From the NCBI GenBank assembly GCA_030614645.1, contig JAUWTR010000035.1, forward strand, positions 1 through 9,165: a stretch of 9,165 nucleotides of DNA. Direction: 5' to 3'. The notes beneath the pieces are model-generated. The model was not told where the DNA came from. It did no database searches and worked only from the letters and a program-made list of their open reading frames with translations. This document shows positions 1-7,020 of this stretch, piece after piece. Position 1 is the stretch's first letter. Every line of letters starts with the position of its first letter. The translations under genes were made by a program, and so were the position numbers. This DNA comes from Candidatus Aminicenantota bacterium (GTDB lineage: Bacteria; Acidobacteriota; Aminicenantia; Aminicenantales; Aminicenantaceae).

Positions 1-1
1 T

Positions 2-1243
2 CTTCAATTAATAATTTTTTCCGGAGAAAGCACTTCTCCTGATTCTTTACCCGGTCTAGCGACTTTTACATCAAAAATGCTGAACCGCGGCTCTTTAAAT
101 CTATCTTTCTCAGAAATAGAAAAAACCATTGATCTCATCGGAGGCGAATTTTCTGCCCAGACCCTCCCGGATTACACTGTTTTTTCTTTATTTTTCCTGG
201 AGGAATACCTTGATTCTGCCCTTGAGCTTTTAAGTCAAATGCTGCTCCAGCCGATATTTCCCAGACAAGAAATTGAAAATGTTAAAAGAAATATGTTCTA
301 TGACCTTGCCAGCAAAAGAAATAATCCTGAATTTGCGGGAAAAAAACTTCTTTATCAGATCCTTTTCAAGGATCATACCTACAGAAAAATATTCTTTAAT
401 GATGATATAATAAAAAAATATTCCCTGAAAAACATTCAGATGTTCTTTAATAAATTCTATTGCCCTAATAATGCCCACCTTGTTCTCGTCGGCAATCTCA
501 GCCTTTCTACAGCATCGAGGAAGATCAGCAGTTACCTAAATACCTGGAAAAAACAAAACATTGAGACATATCATTTCCCTCCTCCCAAACCTTTGGAAAA
601 AACCAAAATCTGCTTTATTAATATCCCTGGATTAAAAGACGCTTTAATCTTTTCCGGAAGTTCCCTCCTTCCAAAAACCGACCCGGAATACTTTTCCCTT
701 ATTGTTCTAAATCAAGTTCTGGGAGGCACTCCCATGAGCCGTCTTTTCATGAATCTTCGAGAATCAAAAGGATTTGCCTATTGGGCTTTCAGTGAAATGG
801 AATTTTATAAAAGCTGTGGGATTTTTTATATAAGAGCAAGGGTAAGACCAGACGTAATTCACTCTTCAGTTCTGGAAAGCCTTGATGAGATCAGAAGAAT
901 TTCCGCCCAAAGAATACCTGTTCAGGAAATCGAACAAGCCAAATCCTATTTGATTGGCAACTTTCCTTTGGCCATACAAAGATATGATGAACTTGCATCC
1001 AGGGTTTCTGAAATTAAAGCTCTTAATCTCAATGAGGGACACTGGAATAAATATTATGAAAATATCATGTATATTGATTCTCAAATAGTTTTTAAATCAG
1101 CCTATAATAATCTTCTTTATCCACCAATTATCGTTATTGTCGGAGATCAAGATAATATCATCGATGAACTGCTTAAATTTAAAACTGTGGAAGTTTATGA
1201 TAACTCAGGTAAATATTTATACCGATTGACAAAGGAGCAATAG
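2..1243 (+). CDS. M16-family peptidase-like protein, catalytically inactive type (5' end outside window)
   Basis: The frame is open from nt 2, so the gene starts upstream of the window; ATG 77 is an internal Met. 413 residues are visible, and by family length about 30 are missing at the N-terminus. Seen: the first M16 domain begins with GLATFTSKM (nt 53-79), exactly where active members have G-L-A-H-F-x-E-H-M, so all three HxxEH residues are replaced (T, S, K). The second domain keeps GGTPMSRLF and then RESKGFAYW (about nt 746-785), the family's conserved Arg/Tyr substrate-binding region. Known: in heterodimeric bacterial M16 proteases and mitochondrial MPP, one subunit carries the zinc site and the partner lacks it. 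Inference: this is the non-catalytic subunit, with an active partner just upstream. It ends 1 nt before ftcD, whose ribosome-binding site lies inside this gene's 3' end, so the two are probably co-transcribed. Family call secure; role as a subunit inferred. Confidence 0.88.
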   Translation, partial: LQLIIFSGESTSPDSLPGLATFTSKMLNRGSLNLSFSEIEKTIDLIGGEFSAQTLPDYTVFSLFFLEEYLDSALELLSQMLLQPIFPRQEIENVKRNMFYDLASKRNNPEFAGKKLLYQILFKDHTYRKIFFNDDIIKKYSLKNIQMFFNKFYCPNNAHLVLVGNLSLSTASRKISSYLNTWKKQNIETYHFPPPKPLEKTKICFINIPGLKDALIFSGSSLLPKTDPEYFSLIVLNQVLGGTPMSRLFMNLRESKGFAYWAFSEMEFYKSCGIFYIRARVRPDVIHSSVLESLDEIRRISAQRIPVQEIEQAKSYLIGNFPLAIQRYDELASRVSEIKALNLNEGHWNKYYENIMYIDSQIVFKSAYNNLLYPPIIVIVGDQDNIIDELLKFKTVEVYDNSGKYLYRLTKEQ

Positions 1244-1244
1244 C

Positions 1245-2918
1245 ATGAAACTTGTTGAATGTGTTCCAAATTTTAGCGAAGGCAGGGATCTTGAAAAAAT
1301 CAAATCTATAACAAAAGAGATCGAATCAACCCCTAAAGTTTCCCTGCTTGATGTTGACCCAGGCGAATCCACTAACCGGACTGTTGTCACATTTATTGGC
1401 ACACCTAAAGCTGTAGTAGAAGCCGCATTTAAAGCAATCAAAAAAGCAGCAGAGTTAATTGACATGAGCAAGCATAAAGGATCCCACAGCAGGATGGGAG
1501 CTACTGATGTCTGCCCTTTTGTCCCCGTATCAGGAGTAACCATGGAAGATTGCATAAAACTTGCTCATGAATTAGGCGAAAAAGTCGCAAGAGGATTAAG
1601 TATACCAGTTTTCCTCTATGAAGAAGCTGCTCAAAAACCCGATAGAAAAAATCTGGCAACGATACGACGCGGAGAATATGAAGGACTTTCTGAAAAATTT
1701 CAGGATCCGGAATGGATCCCCGATTACGGAGAAGCAAAATTTAATCCAAAAAGTGGATCTACCGTTATTGGAGCCAGAGAATTTCTTATAGCTTATAACA
1801 TAAACCTTAACACTCGTGATAGGCAATTTGCCCATAATATTGCCTTAAACCTACGTGAGATGGGACGATTTAAAAGAGATAAAAATAATAAAATTGTAAG
1901 AGATTCAAATGGCAAGAAAAAAAGAGTAACGGGTAAGTTTAGAGAAGTAAAAGCAGTAGGCTGGTATGTGAAGGATTACGATATTGCTCAAATATCTATA
2001 AATTTTACTAATTATAAAATATCGCCTCCTCACCTTGTTTTTGATGAAACTATCAAAGAAGCAGAGGCACTAGGATTAAGAGTCACTGGAAGTGAACTGG
2101 TAGGCTTGATACCTAAAGAAGCCCTTTTAATGGCAGGAAAATATTACCTTAAAAAACAAGGAAAAAGCCTGGGAATTCCTGAAGAAGAGTTGTTAAAAAC
2201 TGCAGCAGTCTCACTTGGCTTAAATGATGTATCTGAGTTTAACCCTCAAAAAAAAATCATAGAGTACCAATTCAAAGAATTTGAAAACTCTCTAATCGAA
2301 CTTAATCTCCGTGAATTTGCAAATGAACTATCTTCTGATTCTCCTGCTCCGGGAGGGGGAAGTACTGCTGCTTTATGCGGGTCTCTTTCCGCTTCGCTAT
2401 CTGCAATGGTCTCTAATCTGACTGTTGGAAAAAATGGCTATGAAGAAGTACAGGATAAGGTAAAATCACTTGCCGAATCCGGTCAAGGCATAAAAGACGA
2501 CCTGCTGCGTGCTATAGACCAGGATACTCAGGCTTTTAATCAGGTTATGGCTGCTTTCAGGTTAAATAGAAAAACAAAAGAACAAAAAGCTAAAAGAATT
2601 GTCACAATAGAGGATGCAACAAAAGAAGCAACTTTAATTCCTTTTGAGGTAATGGAGAAATGTGTAAGTGCTTTAAAACTGGCCAAAGAAGTTGCCTTGA
2701 CAGGAAATAAAAACTCTATCAGTGATGCGGGTGTTGCTGGGCTCACTGCCCAGGCAGGGGCAGAAGGAGCATACTATAATGTTATGATTAACCTTCCTAA
2801 CATTAATGACAAAGAATTCAAATCAGATATTTCAACCAAGGCCATCAGCCTTAAATACGACGCAGTAAAACTGGGAAATGAAATAAGGGAGATCATAGAA
2901 AAAGCCTTGCTTGAATAG
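1245..2918 (+). CDS. ftcD: Bifunctional glutamate formiminotransferase / formiminotetrahydrofolate cyclodeaminase
   Basis: This cytosolic folate enzyme transfers the formimino group of formiminoglutamate to tetrahydrofolate, then releases ammonia to give methenyl-THF; it is the classical last step of histidine degradation. The 557 aa are close to the length of the animal fusion enzyme. The formiminotransferase part runs from about residue 1 to 335: start MKLVECVPNFSEGRD, then HKGSHSRMGATDVCPF (77-92), where His81 aligns with the catalytic His of mammalian FTCD. A linker of about 15 residues leads to the cyclodeaminase domain (about 353-557), with PAPGGGSTAAL at 367-377, DQDTQAF at 425-431 and GAYYNVMINL at 508-517. 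A basic insert (about 209-231) makes this longer than mammalian FTCD in the second FT subdomain. AAAGGAG at 1231-1237 lies 7 nt before the ATG and fixes the start. The gene follows the M16-like gene by 1 nt. Many bacteria encode the two activities separately; the fusion here is unbroken. No hut genes are visible. Confidence 0.96.
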   Translation: MKLVECVPNFSEGRDLEKIKSITKEIESTPKVSLLDVDPGESTNRTVVTFIGTPKAVVEAAFKAIKKAAELIDMSKHKGSHSRMGATDVCPFVPVSGVTMEDCIKLAHELGEKVARGLSIPVFLYEEAAQKPDRKNLATIRRGEYEGLSEKFQDPEWIPDYGEAKFNPKSGSTVIGAREFLIAYNINLNTRDRQFAHNIALNLREMGRFKRDKNNKIVRDSNGKKKRVTGKFREVKAVGWYVKDYDIAQISINFTNYKISPPHLVFDETIKEAEALGLRVTGSELVGLIPKEALLMAGKYYLKKQGKSLGIPEEELLKTAAVSLGLNDVSEFNPQKKIIEYQFKEFENSLIELNLREFANELSSDSPAPGGGSTAALCGSLSASLSAMVSNLTVGKNGYEEVQDKVKSLAESGQGIKDDLLRAIDQDTQAFNQVMAAFRLNRKTKEQKAKRIVTIEDATKEATLIPFEVMEKCVSALKLAKEVALTGNKNSISDAGVAGLTAQAGAEGAYYNVMINLPNINDKEFKSDISTKAISLKYDAVKLGNEIREIIEKALLE

Positions 2919-2925
2919 TTTAAGC
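2909..2925 (-). terminator. Weak hairpin across both convergent stop codons
   Basis: GCTTGAA (2909-2915) pairs with TTTAAGC (2919-2925), 7 bp including one G-T pair, around a TAG loop that is the ftcD stop. The galK stop (2920-2922) lies in the other arm. Read on the minus strand, a T5 run follows the stem after 5 nt, so it could be a poor galK terminator. On the plus strand no T-run follows. The stem is AT-rich and short, so termination here is only possible. Confidence 0.2.
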
Positions 2926-4098
2926 TTGAAAAGCCCTTGCTCCTTCTCCTATTTCAACATCGTAAAATTCCGGTTTCACAAATCCTTTTTTTTCTGCTTC
3001 TTTAAGAACCAGATCTTTAAAATTATTTTTTGTTTCCTCTCGTACTATCGCAATGCCTGATCCTCCAAATCCAGCCCCGGTCATGCGAGCTCCCAGACAG
3101 GAAGGAGCTCGCCTTCCGCATTCATATAATAAATCCAGCTCAGGACAGGAAACCTGATAATCATCCCTAAGACTTTCATGTGAAAAGAATAAAAGCTTTC
3201 CCAGCTGGATAAAATCATTATTCTTCAAGGCCTCTAATGCCTTTTTTACCCGGTAATTTTCTGAAACCACATGTTTCGCCCGTTTAAAAAGCTTTTCTCC
3301 CAAATTCTTTTTTCTTTTTTCAATTTCAACAACTGAAATATCCCGAAAGCTTTGAATCCCATTTTTCTTCAACTCATCAAGGGCACTATTGGCCTCTGAC
3401 CGGCGCTTATTGTATTCAGAGCCTGCTAGTTTTCTTTTTACTCTGGTGTTGTAAACGACTATACTTAAATCCCGACTTTTTAATTCAAAAGGAATTATTT
3501 TATATTCAAGAGTTAGGCAATCCAGAAAAACAGCAGAATTTTTCCTTCCGAACACCGAAATAAACTGATCCATCAGACCGCACTTTACTCCTACAAAATC
3601 ATTTTCTGCTTTCTGTCCGATCTTAGCAATTTCTTCAGGGGAAAATCCCATATTATAAAGTGAATTTAAGCCAGTTATACAACTTACTTCAAGCGCAGCA
3701 GACGAACTTAATCCCGCCTCAAGAGGAACCTCCCCATATATCAATATATTTAATCCGGGTAGTTTTTCACCTCTTTTATTCAATACCCAGAGAACACCTC
3801 TTATATAATTACTCCATTTCTTTATTTCCAATTTGCTTGAAACTGGTAGATCAAAGCTGTCTTCCTCTTCAAAATTTTCAGCTCTTATAACAACTTTATC
3901 ATCCGCCCGGGATGAAGCTAAAAAATAAATTCTGCGGTCGATAGTAGCAGGTAAAACAAAACCCATATTATAATCTGTATGTTCTCCTATTATGTTTATC
4001 CTGCCCGGAGCTGAAGCTACAACTTCAGGCTTGACCATAAATCTTTTTTTAAAATCTTCAATAAGTTTTTTTTCAAAAAAGTCAAATTTATTTTTCAT
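2920..4098 (-). CDS. galK: Galactokinase (GHMP kinase family)
   Basis: This enzyme phosphorylates alpha-D-galactose with ATP to galactose-1-phosphate, the entry step of the Leloir pathway, in the cytosol. It has 392 aa, near the usual 380-400. Seen in order: the galactokinase signature PGRINIIGEHTDYN (31-44), with the Arg and Asp expected to contact sugar and phosphate; the GHMP ATP-binding motif PLEAGLSSSAALE (125-137); CGLMDQF (173-179), with Asp177 at the family's catalytic Asp; and the C-terminal GARMTGAGFGGSG motif (336-348). The galactose signature argues against mevalonate or homoserine kinase; N-acetylgalactosamine kinase is a less likely alternative. No galT, galE or transporter is adjacent. 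The gene converges on ftcD with 1 nt between stops and diverges from pepD. No Shine-Dalgarno precedes the ATG; a later Met at residue 22 also lacks one and would cut close to the signature, so Met1 is kept. Confidence 0.95.
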   Translation of the reverse strand: MKNKFDFFEKKLIEDFKKRFMVKPEVVASAPGRINIIGEHTDYNMGFVLPATIDRRIYFLASSRADDKVVIRAENFEEEDSFDLPVSSKLEIKKWSNYIRGVLWVLNKRGEKLPGLNILIYGEVPLEAGLSSSAALEVSCITGLNSLYNMGFSPEEIAKIGQKAENDFVGVKCGLMDQFISVFGRKNSAVFLDCLTLEYKIIPFELKSRDLSIVVYNTRVKRKLAGSEYNKRRSEANSALDELKKNGIQSFRDISVVEIEKRKKNLGEKLFKRAKHVVSENYRVKKALEALKNNDFIQLGKLLFFSHESLRDDYQVSCPELDLLYECGRRAPSCLGARMTGAGFGGSGIAIVREETKNNFKDLVLKEAEKKGFVKPEFYDVEIGEGARAFQA

Positions 4099-4109
4099 AA
4101 TAATTAAAA

Positions 4110-4115
4110 AGTATA
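4110..4115 (-). promoter_or_regulatory. Candidate -10 element for galK (very short leader)
   Basis: On the minus strand TATACT (5 of 6 to TATAAT) ends 11 nt before the galK ATG, with an AT-rich stretch and no purine-rich ribosome-binding site in between. A start about 7 nt downstream of the box would leave a leader of about 5 nt, so galK may be translated from a nearly leaderless mRNA. No good -35 lies at 16-18 nt; TTGTTT sits 20 nt upstream. Confidence 0.35.
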
Positions 4116-4201
4116 CTAAGTCAAATCCTCAGTAAAAACAATATTCTTCTTGCACCAAAATATTTTTTATGTCATTATTCTCCAAAATACAACTTGATAT
4201 T

Positions 4202-4206
4202 GGAGG
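4202..4206 (+). promoter_or_regulatory. Ribosome-binding site that sets the pepD start
   Basis: GGAGG lies 5 nt before ATG 4212. The in-frame ATG at 4194 is upstream of this site, has no such site of its own and would add six residues (MILEEQ) to the usual PepD N-terminus, so 4212 is preferred. The best promoter-like match upstream is TTGCAC (4150-4155) with CATTAT (4173-4178) at 17-nt spacing, only 7 of 12 to consensus and not convincing. Confidence 0.8.
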
Positions 4207-4211
4207 AACAA

Positions 4212-5663
4212 ATGACATCGACTGTTTCAGATTTAAAACCCCCATTATTATGGAAATATTTCGAAGAAATATTAAAAATACCTCATTGCTCAGGTAATGA
4301 AAAAGCTTTAGGTGATTATATAGTCTCAATTGCTAAGCAGCTGAATCTGGAACATATTCGGGACAAGACAGGAAATGTGATTGTTTCAAAAAAAGCTACA
4401 CCGGGCTATGAAGAAGCAGAAGGTGTAATATTACAAGGACACCTTGACATGGTGGGTGAAAAAAACTCAGATGTTACACACGACTTTACTAAAGATCCAA
4501 TCAAAATGGTAATTAAGGGAGAATGGGCAAGCGCTAAAGGAACTACTTTAGGAGCTGATAATGGAATAGGAGTCGCTGCCTCTTTAGCAATTATGGAGGA
4601 CAACAGCTTAATCCATCCAGCCCTTGAATTTCTTTTTACTATTGAAGAAGAGACTGGCCTTAAAGGCGCTTCCCAACTCCAACCAGGAGCTCTTAAAGGA
4701 AAAAATCTTTTAAACCTAGACAGTGAAGATGAAGGTGAATTTACTATCGGGTGTGCCGGGGGTGCTGATTCTCAAATATCTTTCCCATTGGAAAAAGAAC
4801 CCTATGATGGTGCTCCCTATCAAATAAAATTATCCGGTTTTCTGGGAGGACATAGCGGCGTAGATATCAATCTGGGCCGAGGAAATTCCATTAAACTTCT
4901 CAGTAGGCTGCTTTGGGAAGTAGCCAAAGATGTACCCTTCAAACTCTCTCTTATTCAAGGTGGTAACCTGCGCAATGCCATTCCCCGTGAGTCTGCAGCA
5001 GAAATAATTCTTGCTCCCGGCAAAGAAGTTCTATTCCAAGAAAAAGCTGAAAAATCTTTCAAAAACATAAAAACTGAGTTCAAAGCAACAGATCCAGATG
5101 CAAGCATATCCATTGAAAAATCCGACAATGTTTCCAAAACTGTATTGTCTCCTAAATCCCAGCGAATGCTTCTTAATCTCCTTTACACTCTTCCCCATGG
5201 AATTATATCCATGCATCCAGAGATAAAAGATCTGGTAGAAACTTCAACTAACCTTGCTGTTGTTCTCACTCACGCCGATAAAGTTGAAATCATCTGCAGC
5301 ACACGCAGTTCTTCTGCTTCTGCCCTTGAAGCTACACGTAACATACTGGCTGCTTTAAGTGAAATCACCGGAGCTGAAATAGTTCAAGAAGAAGGCTATC
5401 CAGGTTGGAAGCCAAATCTTGAATCTCCTCTTTTAAAAAGATTTAAAATTATCTATAAAGAACTATTCAATAAAGAACCTAATGTGGCTGCCATTCATGC
5501 CGGCCTGGAATGCGGTATTATAGGGGATAAATTTCCCGGCATGGATATGATATCTTTTGGACCTACAATCAAATTCCCTCATTCCCCTGGAGAAAAAGTT
5601 CACATAGATTCGGTAGAAAAATTCTGGAAATTTCTCCTTAAACTTTTGAAAGATCTCAAATAG
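4212..5663 (+). CDS. pepD: Aminoacyl-histidine (Xaa-His) dipeptidase, M20 family
   Basis: This cytosolic di-zinc dipeptidase cleaves unblocked dipeptides with broad specificity, classically beta-Ala-His (carnosine) and Xaa-His. From ATG 4212 the protein has 483 aa, close to E. coli PepD. Seen, in this numbering: LQGHLDMV with His77 and Asp79; GTTLGADNGIG with the bridging Asp116; IEEETG with the catalytic and ligand pair Glu146-Glu147; NLDSEDEGE with Asp170; GGHSG in the lid domain; HAGLECG; and FPHSPGE near the C-terminus with His457, the last expected ligand. Every active-site position I can place is present, so it should be active. No signal peptide. It diverges from galK and overlaps the minus-strand regulator tail-to-tail by 8 nt. 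PepT or other M20 peptidases are unlikely, given the match in length and motif order to PepD. Dipeptide-derived histidine could feed the pathway that FTCD completes, but this link is only inferred. Confidence 0.94.
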   Translation: MTSTVSDLKPPLLWKYFEEILKIPHCSGNEKALGDYIVSIAKQLNLEHIRDKTGNVIVSKKATPGYEEAEGVILQGHLDMVGEKNSDVTHDFTKDPIKMVIKGEWASAKGTTLGADNGIGVAASLAIMEDNSLIHPALEFLFTIEEETGLKGASQLQPGALKGKNLLNLDSEDEGEFTIGCAGGADSQISFPLEKEPYDGAPYQIKLSGFLGGHSGVDINLGRGNSIKLLSRLLWEVAKDVPFKLSLIQGGNLRNAIPRESAAEIILAPGKEVLFQEKAEKSFKNIKTEFKATDPDASISIEKSDNVSKTVLSPKSQRMLLNLLYTLPHGIISMHPEIKDLVETSTNLAVVLTHADKVEIICSTRSSSASALEATRNILAALSEITGAEIVQEEGYPGWKPNLESPLLKRFKIIYKELFNKEPNVAAIHAGLECGIIGDKFPGMDMISFGPTIKFPHSPGEKVHIDSVEKFWKFLLKLLKDLK

Positions 5664-6696
5664 CAGACTTTTTATTGGATTGGATTGCAGTAACACCGAG
5701 GCTCTTATATCGATCTGAGGTAACTGTTTTTCTTTTTCTTTTAGATTGTTGGCTATCGCCTCTCAAATCTCCATATAGTGATTTCTCAAATGAAATACAA
5801 TCAATCCCTTGGTATTCTTTGTATTTTTTTAAATTTATTAATTTCATTTCAAGGAGTCTTTTTAGCATAACTGCCATACTCACCCCAAAATAACGCTTAA
5901 TAAAAATAATATCTTCATATCTTACATTTCCCCCTGCAACATATTTGTTGAGCACCTGCTTAAGCTTTGATTCTGGGATTAAAAAATGGAGAGCGAATCT
6001 CTGAGCAAATTTCTCACGGGGATGATAAAGAGAAATGTATTCATCAACAAAAATATCGGGATTATCCAGAATCGGTCCTCCCTCTCTGTCTCTTAGGTAA
6101 TGGCAGTATTCGTGTGAAGCAATCACTGCTTGTTCTCCTGAAGAATTAGCACAGTTAACCAGGGCAAATGAGGCCTGTTTTGTCATATAGTATACAAATA
6201 TTCCTGCAATCTCGGATTCTGGAGAAATATACTGCCGTAAAATCCGTAAACCGTTCAATTCTAAAAGCATAAAAATATCTTTAACAGGCTCGCTGCCCAA
6301 GCCTAGACGCTGACGCTCCTCTCTTGCCATTTCCTCGGGGGAAACTGATCTGTATTCCGGGGCTGAGATTAGATGCCTTCCTGCTAATTCTTCCAGCTTT
6401 AAATAATCTTCACAATATTTCCTGAATTTTTTTATTTCTGACCGAGTCCTCTCATTTGTTTTTTTATCCTTCAGGAGAATATCAAATTCTTTATCTGAAT
6501 TTTTCAGGAAATAATCTATGTCTTTTTTGAAAAATTCAGCAATTTTTCTAAGAGAATCTATACTGGGTACACTTTTCCCTCTCTCGATCAGCGAAATGAA
6601 TTTACTTGAGAGTTTAACATATTTAGCTAATTCCTCTTGAGTTAACTGACAATATTCCCTTTCTCTCCTAAGTATCTCACCCAGTCTTTTATTCAT
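5656..6696 (-). CDS. XRE-family regulator with ImmA/IrrE-type zinc metallopeptidase domain
   Basis: 346 aa in one chain. Residues about 5-64 are a Cro/CI-type helix-turn-helix (LTQEELAKYVKLSSKFISLIERG at its core). Residues about 65-120 are a charged helical linker. Residues about 125-250 are an ImmA/IrrE-type peptidase domain: HEYCH (195-199) is an intact HExxH, and the family's third ligand region is seen as E228-K-F-A-x-x-F-A, ending in LIP (239-241). The tail (about 310-346) is basic and looks disordered. Known: ImmA and IrrE/PprI proteases cleave XRE repressors (ImmR, DdrO) to release stress or mobile-element genes. Here DNA-binding and protease domains are joined, so it may cleave itself or a related repressor, or use the domain as a sensor; this is inferred. 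No toxin, integrase or second XRE gene is adjacent. AAGGGG (6702-6707) 5 nt before the ATG supports the start. The gene overlaps pepD by 8 nt at the 3' end. Confidence 0.9.
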   Translation of the reverse strand: MNKRLGEILRREREYCQLTQEELAKYVKLSSKFISLIERGKSVPSIDSLRKIAEFFKKDIDYFLKNSDKEFDILLKDKKTNERTRSEIKKFRKYCEDYLKLEELAGRHLISAPEYRSVSPEEMAREERQRLGLGSEPVKDIFMLLELNGLRILRQYISPESEIAGIFVYYMTKQASFALVNCANSSGEQAVIASHEYCHYLRDREGGPILDNPDIFVDEYISLYHPREKFAQRFALHFLIPESKLKQVLNKYVAGGNVRYEDIIFIKRYFGVSMAVMLKRLLEMKLINLKKYKEYQGIDCISFEKSLYGDLRGDSQQSKRKRKTVTSDRYKSLGVTAIQSNKKSAI

Positions 6697-6756
6697 AATA
6701 TCCCCTTATTTTGAGTATCTTGAACTTTTTCATCCTTACCCTTCTTCTATACAATT

Positions 6757-6783
6757 TTTATATCTTTAAATTATTAATGTCAA
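6757..6783 (-). promoter_or_regulatory. Promoter of the XRE-ImmA gene
   Basis: On the minus strand a perfect TTGACA (6778-6783) is followed after 15 nt by TATAAA (6757-6762, 5 of 6). The spacing is 2 nt short of ideal; a poorer box, TAAAAA, lies at 17 nt. Transcription would begin near 6750, giving a leader of about 55 nt to the ATG at 6696. I saw no clear palindromic operator overlapping it. Confidence 0.5.
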
Positions 6784-7020
6784 GAACCTCCTTTAATAAT
6801 TACTCAGATTACGCATGTTTCTGTATAAACTACCCCAATTCTTGCCTACAGATCTTTAATTCACTTATTTCAGTACTTCTCCTAAAAAAAATGCATGCTA
6901 TATCTCAGATCTATTAAAGAAATATAAGAAATTACATACATATTAAACTGGAATCAATGTTTCTTATTGATTTTTTCTTCTTCTCTTTTTCTGGAGTTCC
7001 CTAATTTATTTATTTAAGAT
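6784..7020. other. AT-rich intergenic stretch, no gene seen
   Basis: This part of the gap between the divergent XRE-ImmA gene and the structured RNA is low-GC with many T- and A-runs. No reading frame has a ribosome-binding site or family resemblance, and I see no repeat, tRNA or transposon end. TATAAG at 6923-6928 resembles a -10 box but has no matching -35. I found no convincing promoter for the RNA at 7021-7178; the T-rich tract 6966-6990 and the AT-rich run just before 7021 are the only notable features. Confidence 0.6.

Noticed and set aside
77..79. ATG 77 as the true start of the M16-like gene
   Set aside because: The frame is open to the window edge and the 25 codons before it encode the conserved start of the M16 domain up to the degenerate HxxEH site.
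1217..1835. Minus-strand ORFs inside ftcD
   Set aside because: They lie antisense to a gene with unambiguous conserved protein motifs; no ribosome-binding site or family resemblance.
4194..4211. Upstream ATG 4194 as the pepD start
   Set aside because: It sits before the GGAGG at 4202-4206, whereas ATG 4212 is correctly spaced after it and gives the usual N-terminus length.
4129..4329. Minus-strand ORF over the pepD start
   Set aside because: Antisense to the PepD N-terminus and the galK-pepD intergenic region; translation has no recognisable feature.
6711..6917. Plus-strand ORF of 68 codons beginning with TTG
   Set aside because: No ribosome-binding site, low-complexity hydrophobic translation of AT-rich DNA, and it lies over the promoter and leader of the divergent XRE-ImmA gene.
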